From NCBI GenBank assembly GCA_965178125.1, contig OZ237753.1, positions 310,001 to 374,000 of the forward strand: a DNA stretch of 64,000 bases, in the 5' to 3' direction. Position 1 is the first letter of the stretch; every line of letters begins with the position of its first letter. A program made the position numbers and the translations under genes. The stretch comes from Bilabrum cf. latius. Lineage: Eukaryota > Bigyra: Bicosoecida > Bigyra > Bicosoecida. Below the pieces are notes generated by a model. It had not been told where the DNA came from. It did no database searches and saw only the letters and a program-made list of their open reading frames with translations. This document shows positions 35,501-49,000 of this stretch, piece by piece.

Positions 35501-38500
35501 CTCGCCCTCGCCAGCGAGGGGCCTCCCTGCTGGGGGGGTGGTGCTCCGTGGGCTTCCTCCGGGCCGTGAATTTCACTTTCGGCTCCGGGCGCTGAATGTT
35601 CACGGTGCCTCGCCCTACCACGCCATCGTGGCCTCCACGTGTCCGGTGCCAGCGCCCCGCCCGCTGGCTGCAAAGGTCGGCAGCAAGTCCATCCGACTGG
35701 AGTGGGGCATCTCCGCGGCACAACGTGCTGTGACGAGTGCGCTGCGCGGCTTGTGGGTGCGCGAAGCCAAGGCGTGGAGGGCTATCAGGGAACAAATGCT
35801 TGAGGGAACAGCGACTGCTCCGGGCCGCAGGCTCATGCTTGAAGACGGGTACGAGGACGATGACTATACCCGGGGCCAGTTCGGTGGCGTGGGTGCTGGC
35901 AGCACGGCTGTTGGAGCGCATGCCCCTTTGCTGCCATCGTTACCGCTAGCGGAGGGCAGGCAGGGCGAGACGATGATCCTTGCGGGCGGGTTGGCAGCGG
36001 TTCCTGGGAACGGCAATGGCGAGTCAGAGGACGCGGCGGAAGATAGCGGCGCCAGCCCGGACATTCCGGCGAGTAGGATCCTGCAAGCAATCGCTAGTGA
36101 TCAGCACCTGCACGCTGACTGCGCCGCACTGGCCTCCATGCTGCCGGGCGTGCAGGAGGCGGGGCTGGCAGCTGCAGCGGCAGAGGAATCGCTCGGGTAG
36201 GGCGATGGGTGCGGCTTTGTGGCCATAGCGAAGCGCTGCATGCCAGTGGTGGGCTGGAACGAGCTGCCTTGGTCCAACACGGCGCGCGCCCTGGCCGTGA
36301 CGGGCGGTGACGGCCCGGAAGAAGTCGCGCTTGGCGCTCGGCGCTCTTTCGTCCGTAAGGCAGGTCCTGGGCTGGGCGCACTCGCGGGGTGGCTGGACCA
36401 GATGAGCGGGGACGGTGATGGCGTGCAGAGCAGGAGGCGCCGAAGATCGAGGCAGCGATCGGCAAGCAGCAGCGCCGCCAGCGAAGGTGCGAAGGATGGC
36501 GGCGACTCTGGACCGGACGGTGGCAAGGCCTAGGATACAGAGACGGGCAACAAGGAAGGCGCTGATTCCGACAGCGATCGCGACGGGTACAGCGACGATG
36601 GTGACGACCTGGACGCTGAGGAGCAAGGCGCTCGCGTAAGCTGGCAGCAGTTCGCGCAGCACGCCGCCTTTCTGATCGGGCTGCCACTGGAGGAGCTTCT
36701 CCCGGCGGGAGCGTCTCCTGTGATGAGTGCGACCGGCCTTGTCACTGTAGGATCTGGCATGCTTGGGCCCTCTGCGGCGGCAATGTCTGCACGAGGCGTG
36801 TCAGGCGCTGGCGCTATCGTCCCGATGGCTGGGAGCGAGATGCCACACGACGGCGGAGGACCACTCCGGGGAGCGATCCCGGGAGAGTTAAGCCTCAGCC
36901 AGTCGTCTTAGTCCACGGCTGGAGTGCACAGTGCCAGGCGCCCGGTCTCAGCGCGCTCCAGGGCGGGCCGCCAGGGAACAATGCAGGGAGCGAGCGGGCG
37001 CCCCGGTGGGGTGAGGGCCTCGCTCAGCCGTGGGGCTGCACCGCTGCGGCGCAGCGCCAGCGGTGTGATGAGTGGTTCCCCCCGGGGAAGAGAGTCGAAC
37101 GCGCTGGCGATTGCAACCCCAAGGTCTCCGCGGCGGGGCTCGCAGGAAGTTGCGGTGGGTATGACGGCGGGAGCCGCCTCAATCGCCCGCGCGCGCGCGA
37201 GCGGCGGATCCACCGGTGGGTTGGGAGGCACTGCCCGCTACGGTTCGTCCGCTGCCGCCGCAGCTGCCTCGGCCCTGCCTCCTGGGTTCCGGTACGTTCT
37301 GGAGCAGAGCGTTTCGGACCCACCGGCAGGTGCGGAGAGCAGGAGGAGGAACAAGGGACGGGGCGGCAAGAGGGGCGGAAAGGGCCAGCGCAGGAGCTGG
37401 AAGGTGCTGTACCAAGGCAGGAGCCCATGGAGGGAGATAGAGGGCCTAAACTCCGGCTGTGCGTACGCCTTCCGGGTCAGTGTGACGAGTGAGGATGGTC
37501 AGGTGGTCAGCCGGCCGTCCCCAGTGCGGATCGTCACGACGGCCCTGCCTCGACCGGAGACCCCTGCGGTCACTGGCGGAAGCAGCGGAGGAATGGGAGC
37601 GAACGCTCGCCAGGCTGTCTCAAGTTTGCCCACCGAGGTGTCGATCCGGCTGCCTCCGCCAAGCGGCGCAGTGCCTGCCTCCACGGAGGCCGTCAGGGCG
37701 GCTGCTCGTAGGACTCAAGGCGGCGGAGACGAAGACAGCGACAGCGGAGGTGCTAGACCTTCGACTGCTGCGGGCGGTTCCGCAGCGCAGGTGTTGCGCG
37801 GCGCCGAAGGGGGCGGTGCGAGCACCACTCCGGACGACTAGGTCATCGCGCTGATCGGCACTTGGACGGGGGACGACGATGAAGGCGGCGCTATACTGGG
37901 CAGCAAGTCCAAGGGCAGCGGCAAGACCAACGGCTCGAATGGGAGCGCAGGCGATGCCGGGCCCGGAGTCGATTTAGCCAGGGTGTGGGCAGCTGAAGAC
38001 AGGGCAGGTGAGGGAGTGCTTCCCCTAAGCTGCCTCCCTGCCGTGCTGCGCCGTCTTGGCGCGCCAGCCTGGAGAGATGCCTGGCAGCTGCGGGCTGCCG
38101 GTGCTGCGCTGGATCCGCTGGGCAGCGGTAGCGTGCGGTTTGCGCGATTCAGGGCTTGGTGGCGCGGCGAGGCGCTGTTGTCAGCAAAGCAGTGGCAGCA
38201 AGCCAGAGAGCAAATGGTCATGGAACAAGAGAAAGGAGAGGCCGGGAGGGGAGCAGGCGCCGCTGGCCTGCTGGCTCTGTCAGACGATGCCAGTGCCGGG
38301 CAGCCCGCTGGAGATGCGAGCGCAGTTGCAGGCTTGGCCACCCGCGCCGCCCCAGCTGGGCTGTCCGCGCCCGGGCCCGAGGCACCTGCGGTCTGGGAAG
38401 TAATTGTGTAGGGGCTACCTGCGACAGGAGCAAGGTTGCCCACGGGATGGACCAACGGTGATCCCGCTAAGGCGGCTACCATGGCTGCGCTGCGCACCAC

Positions 38501-39959
38501 TGTTGCTTTGGCGAGCGGGATCGGTGCGCTACAGGGCGGCAATGCGACCCGTGGTCGTGATTTTGGGGGCCTGGATGAAACGGGCGTCACCGCAGGGGCT
38601 TCAATGGACGCGGGGCGAGGTCGCCCTGGCTCGCCCGGAGCCGCGCCGGCAGTGGTAGTGTACCGCGGCCTGGGCGCAGTATCCGAGGGCGGTCAGCGCT
38701 CCGTGTCTATATCCGGCTTGAATCCGAACGGCAGGTATGCGATTCGCCTGCGGAGGGTGGGTCGCGCTGCGTGCTCTGCCCCGAGCCCGGCTCTGATCGT
38801 AACCACACCGCCCATGCCGCCGCTGGCCCCAGCAGTATGCGAGGCGTTCCCTCAGGGTGCTGTGCTGCGATGGCACCCTGCGGAGGGTGGAGCTCAGGGG
38901 TACGTAGTGGAAGCTGCCATCGTTGAGGCGCTCCCGAGGGGAAGGAAGGGGAGGAGGTAGCAGGTTTCTGGGCAGCTCGACGACGGCGATGGCGGGGTCA
39001 GGGCGCTGGGTGGTGCTGCTGGTGCCACCGCCGCGGGGCGTGAGGGTGTCGCCACCAGTGCGGGGATTCCATCATGGCAGCTCGTCTGGACAGAGTTGAC
39101 TCAGACGTCCATTCCGTGCGCTACTGTCGGCGGGCTGTCGCCGTCTGCGGTGTATCGGGTGCGTGTGCGAGCGGTTGGGCCAGAAGGTGGGGCATCGTCC
39201 AGCCCGTCGCCGGAGACTGCGCTCGTCACGCCTGAGCCCAGCGATTGGAAGTTCCCTGGGCCAAATCGAGCAGCGGACGAATTCGTGATTGATTGTGAAT
39301 CGGACTCCGTGCTCGGAGACGCGATTCTATTCACGGAGCAGGTTCCTTTGGATGGACGCCCGGCGCTTCCAGGCGTGCGCATGGGTGCTGGTCTGTCAGC
39401 CGAATTGAACGAGGCAGGGAGACGAAAGTGGCTGCGAGCCCGGGAGAAGTTGTCTGAGCTTGGCGACTAGACTGGCGCGACTAGCGGTGGCGATGATCTT
39501 GCTATTGAGAAGTAGCGGCTCGAGCGGTTGCTCGGGCGAGTTTCTGGCGTTGGTGAGAGGACAATTGCTGCTCGCGTAGTCAGCGTACATTGGCCGGGCG
39601 CCGATCGTGCGGCCAGGCTTGCAGACAAGCTGAAATCGCGACGGGAGGAAGCAGAGGGCGCGTCGGGGGATGGCGAAGGTGGAGCTCTGCGAGATGCGGG
39701 CGAACTTGTCCGTGTCATGACAAGGGAGCGGCGGGTCACGTTGCAGGTCGTCTGGAGCAGGGGCCTGGGGCCCGGCGGAGACAGAGACAGTGGGAGGGAC
39801 TTGCAGCTAGACAAAGGCTGTCTTGTGGAGCGGAAAGGCTGGGAGCTCGATATCGCCGGGGTGCATCGCCTCCCCTGGCTTGAGGAAGACGGACGGTGGT
39901 CTGCTGCAGAGGAAGCTGCCAGGCTGCTGCGCGACTGGGCTGGGGTGTTCTTGGATTGA
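32589..39959 (+). CDS. Giant coiled-coil, fibronectin type III and EF-hand protein (2,456 residues)
   Basis: One frame from ATG 32589 to TGA 39957-39959, with ten TAG codons read as Gln (for example 32712, 36198, 36531, 37839, 38409, 38958) and no other stop. The N terminus is a long Glu/Arg/Lys coiled coil with repeated EEWYERK / YEGWILNK motifs. Around residues 600-710 there is an acidic Asp/Ser/Gly low-complexity region. Fibronectin-III-like domains follow, near residues 905-1020, 1560-1645, 2015-2120 and 2150-2220, each recognisable by its (Y/F)xFRxRAxN-type strand and GL.P...Y core. A single EF-hand-like loop (LDPLGSGSVRF) lies near residue 1840. There is no signal peptide or membrane segment, so an intracellular scaffold, perhaps cytoskeletal or axonemal, is my inference. 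No intron is required. It ends tail to tail with the polycystin-like gene, 127 bp apart. Confidence 0.75.
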
Positions 39960-40086
39960 CATGGTTCAAGGGATTAAATTTGCAGAACAATCGATTCGAT
40001 ACGCAAAGACTTTCATCGAATGTCATCGAAAAAAAGGTTGATAATATAAAATTGTACAACTTGCTAACAACTCTCAAGTAGCTCAA
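39960..40086. other. Convergent 3' region between the two giant genes
   Basis: 127 bp only, AT-richer than its surroundings, with runs such as AAAAAAAGG and ATAATATAAAATTG (about 40028-40055). These would suit cleavage and polyadenylation for one or both transcripts, whose 3' ends must lie very close together or overlap. Confidence 0.55.
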
Positions 40087-43000
40087 TCAAGCCAGTCTTT
40101 CCCTGAGGATCAAATCCTCCAACGAGACCGGCCCCTTCTTACTTTTCCTGGTCTTGCCCATCCCATTTTCTCTCGAAGAACCGCGCGCCTGGACCTCGGA
40201 TTCCCCAGGTGCAGCCGATCCGCTGGGAGAGATGCGCCTAGAAGATGTTGTTCTACCAGACTCCCGGCTGGCAGCACGCCGCAGGGAGCTTGGTCTGGCG
40301 CGCTCACCCCCGTCAGCCTCAGTTGCGTCTACTCCGGCCCGTGCCGCCACCGATGCGACCACGATGGCCCTTGCAGAGTCGCTGCCTAGCTTCCACAGGA
40401 AGAGCACGATCACCTTGCCCAGCTGCACCAAGGGCTCCTGGAGCACGATGTCCAGTGCAAACGAGACCAGGCTAGCGATGACCCACGCCCTCGCCTGCTC
40501 GGGGGTGAACAGTATCCCGTACAGGCAGCACAGGTAAAACATGAAGCCCACCACCACGAGCAGCACGCCGTACACCAGCCCGATCATCAGGCTCCTGTCC
40601 CACCAAGCCTGCTCCCAGTCCTGCACCTGCTGCTGCCTCCTCCTCTTAATCACCGCCCTCCTTCTCTTGAGCAGCTTCACGATTCTCAGCGCAGATGCAT
40701 GGAAAGTTGGATTGTTGCCCATGGCCTGTGCCAGCTCCGTGCGGATCCGAACTTGCTCCGTACCTTTGTCATGCAATGCACCCCTGAAGCACTCGAAGAT
40801 AAAGTACCCAGCCAGGATGAACAGGGCAGGCAGCACCTGCAAGCCAAAGACAGCACCGGCTGCCTCTTCAGCAAACGGCAGTGACAACACGCCCATGAGT
40901 ACACCGCCAATCATCTGCAGCAAGATGGCAGGCACCAGCGCATATAGCGCGTTGTAGACCCAGCCTCTCCTCGACTGAATGAACGACACAGTTCCCAGCA
41001 CCATCATGCACAGGCCAATTCCGGCCAGGATAACGATCGAACCAGCCGCTCCATCTTGCTCCGCCCACACCTCTGCGCTCAACAGGTACAGCCCAAGCAG
41101 CATGCCCACGAAGCCCGCCCACACCCACACCATGGACACAATGCCTAGGGCATTCAGCCAGGGCCGGAGCCATTTGGCCGGCAGAGGTGCCTTCACCCTC
41201 AACTGAGCTCTTGCGCCAGTGCTCGTAGTCTCTTCGGCAGCACCAGCCAGCCGCATGCTGCGCACGATGCGGCGACAGGTCGCATCGAACTCGCTCTCAA
41301 GCACGGCCCAGTTCTCTCTCGCGTCCTCGATACGTGCCCCATCTGAAGACGAAGACAAGCCGTTTGTACCGGACCCTGCAGGTGATTTCTGTCCCGCCAT
41401 CTCCACTTTCCTTGACTCTCGTCGCGGGCGGATTACTCCTGCATCACTACTGCTGTTGCTATCATGCTTGCCACCCGACGAAATTGCTGCAACAGGCAGC
41501 ATCTCCGACTCGGCGTGCACTCGCATGGCCAGCGCAGCAACGAGCGACGCGATCAACTCAGTGTGTCTCCTAGAAGCCTCATCGCCGGCACTTTCAGCGG
41601 TTGCATCGCCAAATCCAGCGGCGGCAGCCGCGCCATGTCTCTACACGGGACGAGGCATGCTGCCAAGACACGCAAGTCCGAGCGTGCGCATATGTTCTCT
41701 CTATCGCAATTCACCTGCCGAGAGCTCGCTTGGATTGCGCATCAGGTCGGGCCTTGCCACTACGTGCAGCAGGATGCTACGCACCTCGTTGAGTGACAGG
41801 ATACCACGAGAGTCTGAAACCGCTCTCCTCTTGTATACAAACCACTCAACGGCCGCATCCATGTCTGCAAGCGCTCCTATAACCGCGCGAGATACGCGTG
41901 TGGCCTCGTCAGGGTCGGTGAATGCCTCAGCCGAGTCAGGAGCATCGATCGTGGGGTCCTCCGGTTCTGGCATGCCGGCGCTGCGAGCAACGCGCCTGGT
42001 AGCACTGAGTACAGCTTCGAGCGGGACCACATGGTCTGTTGGGTCACCACCGATCGCACTTCCAGCGTCCGATGCAGCTGAGGAGCTGCCTGGCCCAGTC
42101 ATGCGAGCGCGAGTATGCGATTGCTTAGCTGCACCCGCAGCATCTATACCCCACGTTCCCTCAGTAGCTTCATTCGGGGGGTCAGCGTCTGCCTCACTAT
42201 ACGAACTTACAGAGGCTGCACTGGTCTATCCTGCCCCGGTGATCGCGGCCTGACCGCCTCTCGCAGAGATGCCGTCTTCTTGGGCGCCGCTCCCTTGCTC
42301 CTTGTCCTGCGATTTCCGGACAGCGGCAGCGGCTTGCTATCCAGCATCTTCGTCATCAAAGTCGCTATCATCACCGGCATCTTCGCCAGCTGCGGTAGTG
42401 ATGAACGATGGCGCCCTTGCGAGAACTCCGCGCTGGCCAGACTCCTGCAATGCAGCCAGAGCTTCGGCCTTGCGATCCGCTAGCTCCTTGGATCGCTGTT
42501 GCCTGACGCTGTAAGAAACGTCTAGACTGGCGGCACGGAACGTGTTGATAAAGGCGAAAAGGAACGGAGACAGTCGCTTCACTGGAATCATCGAGGCCGC
42601 CGAGATGGCGGCGGAGACGAACCTTGCAGAAACTCGCTCAGCATCGCTCCCAAAGAAAATGGCGTTGATAGCCATCGAGGTCAGGCAGGTGGCCGTCAGG
42701 ATCAGCAGCCGCTAGGGCCGGGTCACCACCAGCAGGTCCTCTTTTGGAGTAAAGAAGATGCTGCCCCACATGTGTCCTCTCCTTAAGCCGTCAAGCCATT
42801 GCTGGGTCAGGTAGGCCACTACTAACCAGAGCGTGCCTCGCTGTCGAAGGTCCATCCACTCATGCCTGGCGTCTTCCTTGTCCTGTCGAATTGCCTCCAG
42901 CTGCGCCCGGAGTCCCTCTTCCTCTCCACGCACGGCGGCTTCAATCTGCTACAGGTCAACGTAGGGCGGGTACACGGCGTACAGTTCCTCCTCTAGCGCC

Positions 43001-46000
43001 CCAGTCGCGCTCGCCAAGCGACTGTCACTCGCCGTTGACCTTACATCTCTTCCAGTCTTGTCTGACTCCTTGGCGATCAAAGAGACGCCTGACATGGCAT
43101 GCAGTGCTCGGGAAGCATGCACGCCGTCCGAGCCCCCGCTAGCCAGAAGATCATCGCGAGCCTAGCTTTGACCTGCTGCGCGAGGTGTTCCACCTCCGTG
43201 ACCGGTCGCTAGGTCGAGCTGTTGCGCACTCACGGCCACGCCGGTTGACGGCGATTCAATGCCCGGTTGCTGCTCGGAGCCATGGCTGGATGTGGAGACG
43301 GCATACCTCTTGCTCGGAGTGCCCTGCGAACCAGCACTGCCACTCGCAGCTATCTCGTCTCCGTTGAAGGTATGCTTTGCCTGTCGTCTCCTCTTCTACT
43401 CCTCGACGATTCCTCTCCTGTGCCTTTGCAGCACCTTGAGGTACACCTCCAGCTGGTCCTCGACGTGCAGCTGCTCCATGCCGACGGCCCGCTGGATGTG
43501 TCCGAATCGAAGCATGTGGGCCTGCCTCAGCTTCCTGAGCTCGGGCCTGCGCCAGCCCTCCACGATAGCAGAGGTGACCCAAGCGAGTACAAATGCCAGG
43601 AGCAGCACACCAAGCACAATCACTGGAAACAGGTTCTCGGGTCTAAGGTAGTTTCTCAACAGCCCAGCATCTCCCACAGGATCCACACGATTCACCGTGG
43701 GTAAGTCTCTCCGGACAACCGCCGTGAAATCGGACAGGTGTGTGGTGGCGCACACGGCAACCCGCGCCCCTGTCGCCGGGTTGATCTCCACGCGAATGAG
43801 CACCAGGCCGCTCGTCGATTCATCGGCATAACTGGCACCATCCAGCCCAGTGCACACGAAGTCATGATCGATGCTAGCAGCATCCATGGGCATGCGCATA
43901 GTCACAGGACAAATCAACTCGTCCACAGTTCGCTCCTGTGCAGAGCCTGCGTCGGCAAGAGTCAAACTAATGAAGCCTGTAGGCCGTTGCTCCCGCTCAG
44001 CGGAGGGTACGAGCGCATCCACAGGGGCCTGCGGTGACGTCTGCCATTGTACCAGTCGAACATCAGTGTCTTCACTCCCTGCAGCGCCCGCGGCATCTAC
44101 CGACGCACCACCCTCCCTAGAGGCATCGATCGCAAGTCCAGCGCCGCCAGCCACTCTCCTGATGGATACATCGGCTGTGCCGGGCATGGATAGCACCAGA
44201 GGAGCCTCTCCGGGCACGACGTCGATCGCAGCGCTAGCCGCCAGCCGCTGCATGGTACCGTCCGTAGAGGCCCTGTAGTCCTGCAGCATCTGGTCTACGC
44301 CAGCACCAGCGCCCTGCAGCCGCCTACTACTGGACCCCGGTTGGCCTAGAATCTGCTAAAGTAGGCCTTGCACCTCGCGACCGATCGATTCAATCGAAGC
44401 TACTGCAGATCGAGAACCAAGGGACAGCGAACTAGACCCTCCAAAGCCCGCCAGCAGCTCTTCAATGCCGTCTTGTTGCGCCTCACCGTCATCAGCGCTG
44501 TTTGACAGCTGCGCATTGTCAATCAACTTGTCCAACAGACTCTGCAGAATCGTCTGCAGGAGCTGGCGAGATGAAGGCGGCAGCTCCCCTGGGTCTCTAA
44601 AGATGCCTGCGATCACGCTGAGGGCCTGGTCTGCCTCCTCAGGAGTGGCAGTGTCTAGCTGCTCCAGAGAGGAACGCATCACATCAACGGCCAAATCACG
44701 CACCGCCCACACTGCCTCCAATATCCCGTCGCTCACGTCACAGCCCCGGCCGAACCAATCGTCATCGCACATGCACACCGCGGTGCAGCCGCCAATGTCG
44801 CCCTGCTTACACTGAGCCGATGGGAACCTGGCGCAGGAGCCATGGCCACTGCACTGCACTACGGCACTTTCCCTTGATTGATCGTAAATACCGACCGATG
44901 AACCCGGGCACAACACCGGCTACGATTCATCCGCGGGCGGAGGCGGAAATCCCACCACGCACTCGCCTAAGAAGCACCGTGCGATCTACCCCTCACTAGC
45001 CACGCAACCAGTGGCATTGCAGCCAGGCCCACCAGTGGATCCCCTAGCAGATCGCACCAGCGCGCCAGCCTGGTCCGAGATGGTCTGCAGCACAGACAGC
45101 ACCTCGTCGACGGCTCTGTACTCCGTTTCATTGCCGAGGCTGCCCACACTCTCTGCCAAATTGTCCAGCCGCCCCTCGGCCACTGCGGTGGCGTTCTCAG
45201 TGGACACCGCTCGCTCCTCGCCGAGTACGCGGACCACGAGAGGCTACCCGTCTGCACCGTACAGCGACTCAACCGTCGCTCCCAGCTGGTCTCTGACCCT
45301 CACGCTCAGCACCACGGCCTGTGCCACTCCAGCAGAGGCTGCCAAGGCATCCCTAGCAGACTCGCTTGGACTGACCACCACGCTGGCCAACTCAGGAGAC
45401 TGTGTGAATCCCCTATGCAGGGGAACGTACTCGGCTGTGTCTGCCTGCGACAGGATTAGAGCAACCTGTGCATCGGTCAGCTCTCCAGAAGCGATCTGCT
45501 GGGACACCTGCGCCTCCGTGCGATAGTAACCGAAGCGATACAGCAGCGGCAGGTGGCTGGCCTCGTCCGTCCAGCCAATTGCCTGAAGGGTCAAGCCATC
45601 ATCCTGTGACAGCAGCCGAACGGACACATCACTGGACTGAAGGTATCCTGAGGATGGCGGTGCGTTCGTTTCGATAGACACAGTGGCCGAAATACTCCAT
45701 CCGGCTGACGATGACGACAGCACGACCTGCACGATGTACGACGCCCCGTCCTCCAAGGCTCCAGCTCTCACAATGGCCTTGGAAACTGTGGGCTGTCCGC
45801 TAAACACAGGGTCAGACAACGCACCGGCACCGGGTCGTTGAACCTCGTACAAGGCCCGCAGATCCGACGGAAATCTAGATGCCACTAAGGGCTCGCCGGA
45901 GTCCTGATCGAACAGAGCAGTCCGCAGGATGAGCGTTCTAGCTGCATTGATCAATGCGTCACCTGAATCCGACTGTGTGCCTGCCAGCAGAGAAGTGGGG

Positions 46001-49000
46001 TCCACAGATAGCTGCACCCGTGGTGGAAGCGCCTCTGCGGATGCAGGTGCCACGCCCACGACAGCGTACGACCTCTAGGATAGTGGCGCCAGGGGGTACA
46101 CAGCCTGTGCAGACCCGGGGTTACGAGTCACCGTAACTGACAGAACGGCGATGGCACCGGCAGGGATTGCACCGGCGGGTAGCCGCAGCAAGGCACCCCG
46201 CTAGTTTGCCTGGCCCTGATTGTCTCCTCGGAGGACCAGGGGCACTGGCACGGTCGGCAGGTACAGCTGTTCGTCGGTGAGGTTCAGTCCGCACGGCGTA
46301 CCGCTGGAGAAGGCGTCAAAGGCTGATAGAATAGACTGAACGGCCTCGTTGATTGCAGAACCGTCGACAAAACCAGACTGAGCAATTCTGCACTGCCAAG
46401 AAAGCTACAACGGGCGCGCTGACACGTCCAAATCGGCAGATCCGCGCGCGTCAAGTGTGATGTCAGCCTCCGCAGCAGCAAGGCGTCGAGCCCCGCCCTC
46501 TATTCGTGCCACCACACCAGACGGGCGCATGACCAGCCGCACATCCGAAAAGGCTGACACACTCTCTATGATGCCATCAAAGCGCAGCTACTGCTGCACC
46601 ATTGCACGGAGCGTGTAGGTCCTCCCAGCCCGTAGCGCCCCGGCGGGTATCTCAAGAAGACGGCCTCTCTGCCTGGCAAAGCCAGCAAGCTGCTGCTCCG
46701 TGAGCTGGCGCACGGCTAGACTAGGGTCTGAGACTCCTTGCGTTGGCACCGCTGCGACCATGGTCCACTGCACTGGCTACTGCTGAACCGACGCGTCGAT
46801 GCACGGAGACGCGAGCACGCGAGTCTGCAGTCGGGTGGGCCTGAGAGGCGAGCCTTCCACCAGTTCCCCTCCCAGCATCGTGATGGATGGGATAGCTGCA
46901 ATGCTCCGCGAAATCAAAACGTCGGCCGTGCCCGTGCTCGTCGCAAGGAAGTTCGCCACGGTCACCCGGAGGGTCGCGTTGGTGGCCTGGGCGGCTGCCC
47001 TCTCAGGCAGACGGACGCTGGCCAGCCGACCACTTGGCCCTGCCAAATATTGCCTCACTTCGTCACGGTCAGCACTCGTCACACCAGATCCTACCATGCT
47101 GACAAGCGACCACTGGAACTGCAGCGGCCTGCCCAGGTTGCCGTAGGATGAACCAGCCGAAGCCGAAACGGCATCGCACGGTCCGATAACGCTTGCAGCG
47201 CTGATCACTGGAACAGGCGGCTGGACGCTGACCCTCGGCGGCTCAACATTGAGGCAAGTTGCTGGCATTGACGCTCGGGAGAATCGAGTGGTCTTGAATA
47301 CGCCACCGCGCAGCTGAACCTAGGACAGGCTAGACACGGCCGCAGAGCACTGGGTGATGCCGCTCCAGGGCCGAAGTGGCACAACGCCGGCACCGGGCCC
47401 GAGATACACGTCAAGCTGCCTGGGCGACCGGAATGCGCACCATGCCGTCTAGCCCTGCGCACCTGTCGCCTGCGCTGCAAGGACACCGGCCACGTTGGAA
47501 ATGACCTCACTGCAAGCACCTGCAGACAGGCCTGTCGACCCGACGGTTGGGTTTACATCTCCCCTAAAGCGCACTGCAATGCGCGCACCGGAAGCGTCGA
47601 ACGACGCTGCTTCCACAATTGGAGGCAGCAACCGACCAGCCAGCGACAAGGCTCCAGCAGAGAACCGGAACTCTGCCTATTGCGTGGACGGATCGCTCAA
47701 TCGTGCGTTTGCTGCCCTTAAAATCCCAGCAGCAAGCTGCACTGACGCACCTGCTTCCAGAGCGTGCCCCTCAGGAGGTACAACGAGCAGACGGCGGGCC
47801 GAGTGCCAGGCGCACATCGCAACGGAGGATGCAGGAGCGGACGATCCAGCCGTGGTATCATCGCCGAAGGCATCCTTCAATGAATCCGTCGATAGTACTG
47901 CGCTGCCAGGCTCTGTGCAGCGGAAACCCAGTTCACGAACAGCAGTCACAAGGCCGTCATAGGCCTCCTTGCCCGCGAGATCCTACGGCAAAGCTGTCAC
48001 GACCCCCTAGCCTGGGGTGTTCGAATCAACATCAAACTGCAACACCGCAGCCTCTGCGGCTTCAAGGATCCTAGCATCGGTGAGCTCCGGGGCCGGCACC
48101 AGAACGGTTTCAACGGTGCGTGCTAGGGGCTCGATGATCTCGCGGAAGGACACCTGCGTTCTGGCCGGATCAGCAAGCGGGTTGGTGGACCCGTTGATGC
48201 CCACCTACGTGACTGAGTTGTAGTCTGGGTCCGAGCTCGTCATTACTAGCTGTGCCTCCCTGTCGAGCACCAGTGTATCAACCTGACTAGCCGGCAGCTG
48301 CCCGTCCGGTCGGCTCCTCACTGTGAACACCATAGGACTGTCCCAGGAGCTCGGGAAGATGAGCGAGTTTTGCACCTACCTCGTGTACAAAAACCCGTCG
48401 ATGGGACCCTCGGCGGATCTGAACTGCAGCGAGGCTTGCACGCTGCTCGTTGGCCTGCTTGTGAGCCTCATGGTGATGGTAGCATCCTGGTAGCCGAACG
48501 TGCTGGTATCTGTCTGCGTGGCAATCACGAGGGCCTGCTTTGGCTCGATTGAGAAACCGATTTGATCCACGTCCCGAAGAGGCACGACCGCCTGCACCAT
48601 GGGTGTAGACATGCTCGACCCTAGCGTGGCATAGGTCGAATCAGTAGTCCCGAACGTGCTGATTGAAATCTGCATCTCAATGGAGCGACCAGACGGCGAA
48701 ACAATTCCATCTGATTGCGAGATCACCCGCACTGCCTTGGGCACATTCCAGTCGCTTGCATCGAAAGTCACACTGGGCACAGTCACGTTGGCGCGGCCAC
48801 TGGACGGCACTCCAGCCTCGGACGCTTGGATACGCAGCTGAACATCGTCAGTTGGCTATGAACCGAGCGACACCGCAATGAAGAAATCGTCACCTTCAGA
48901 CAGTAGCGGGGCCATGGAACGATCACCAGGCAGCAAGGTCACGGTACCGTTCGGGAGGCGCGAGTCGGCGCGCAGCTGCAGGCCCAGGGGGAGGCCAAGG

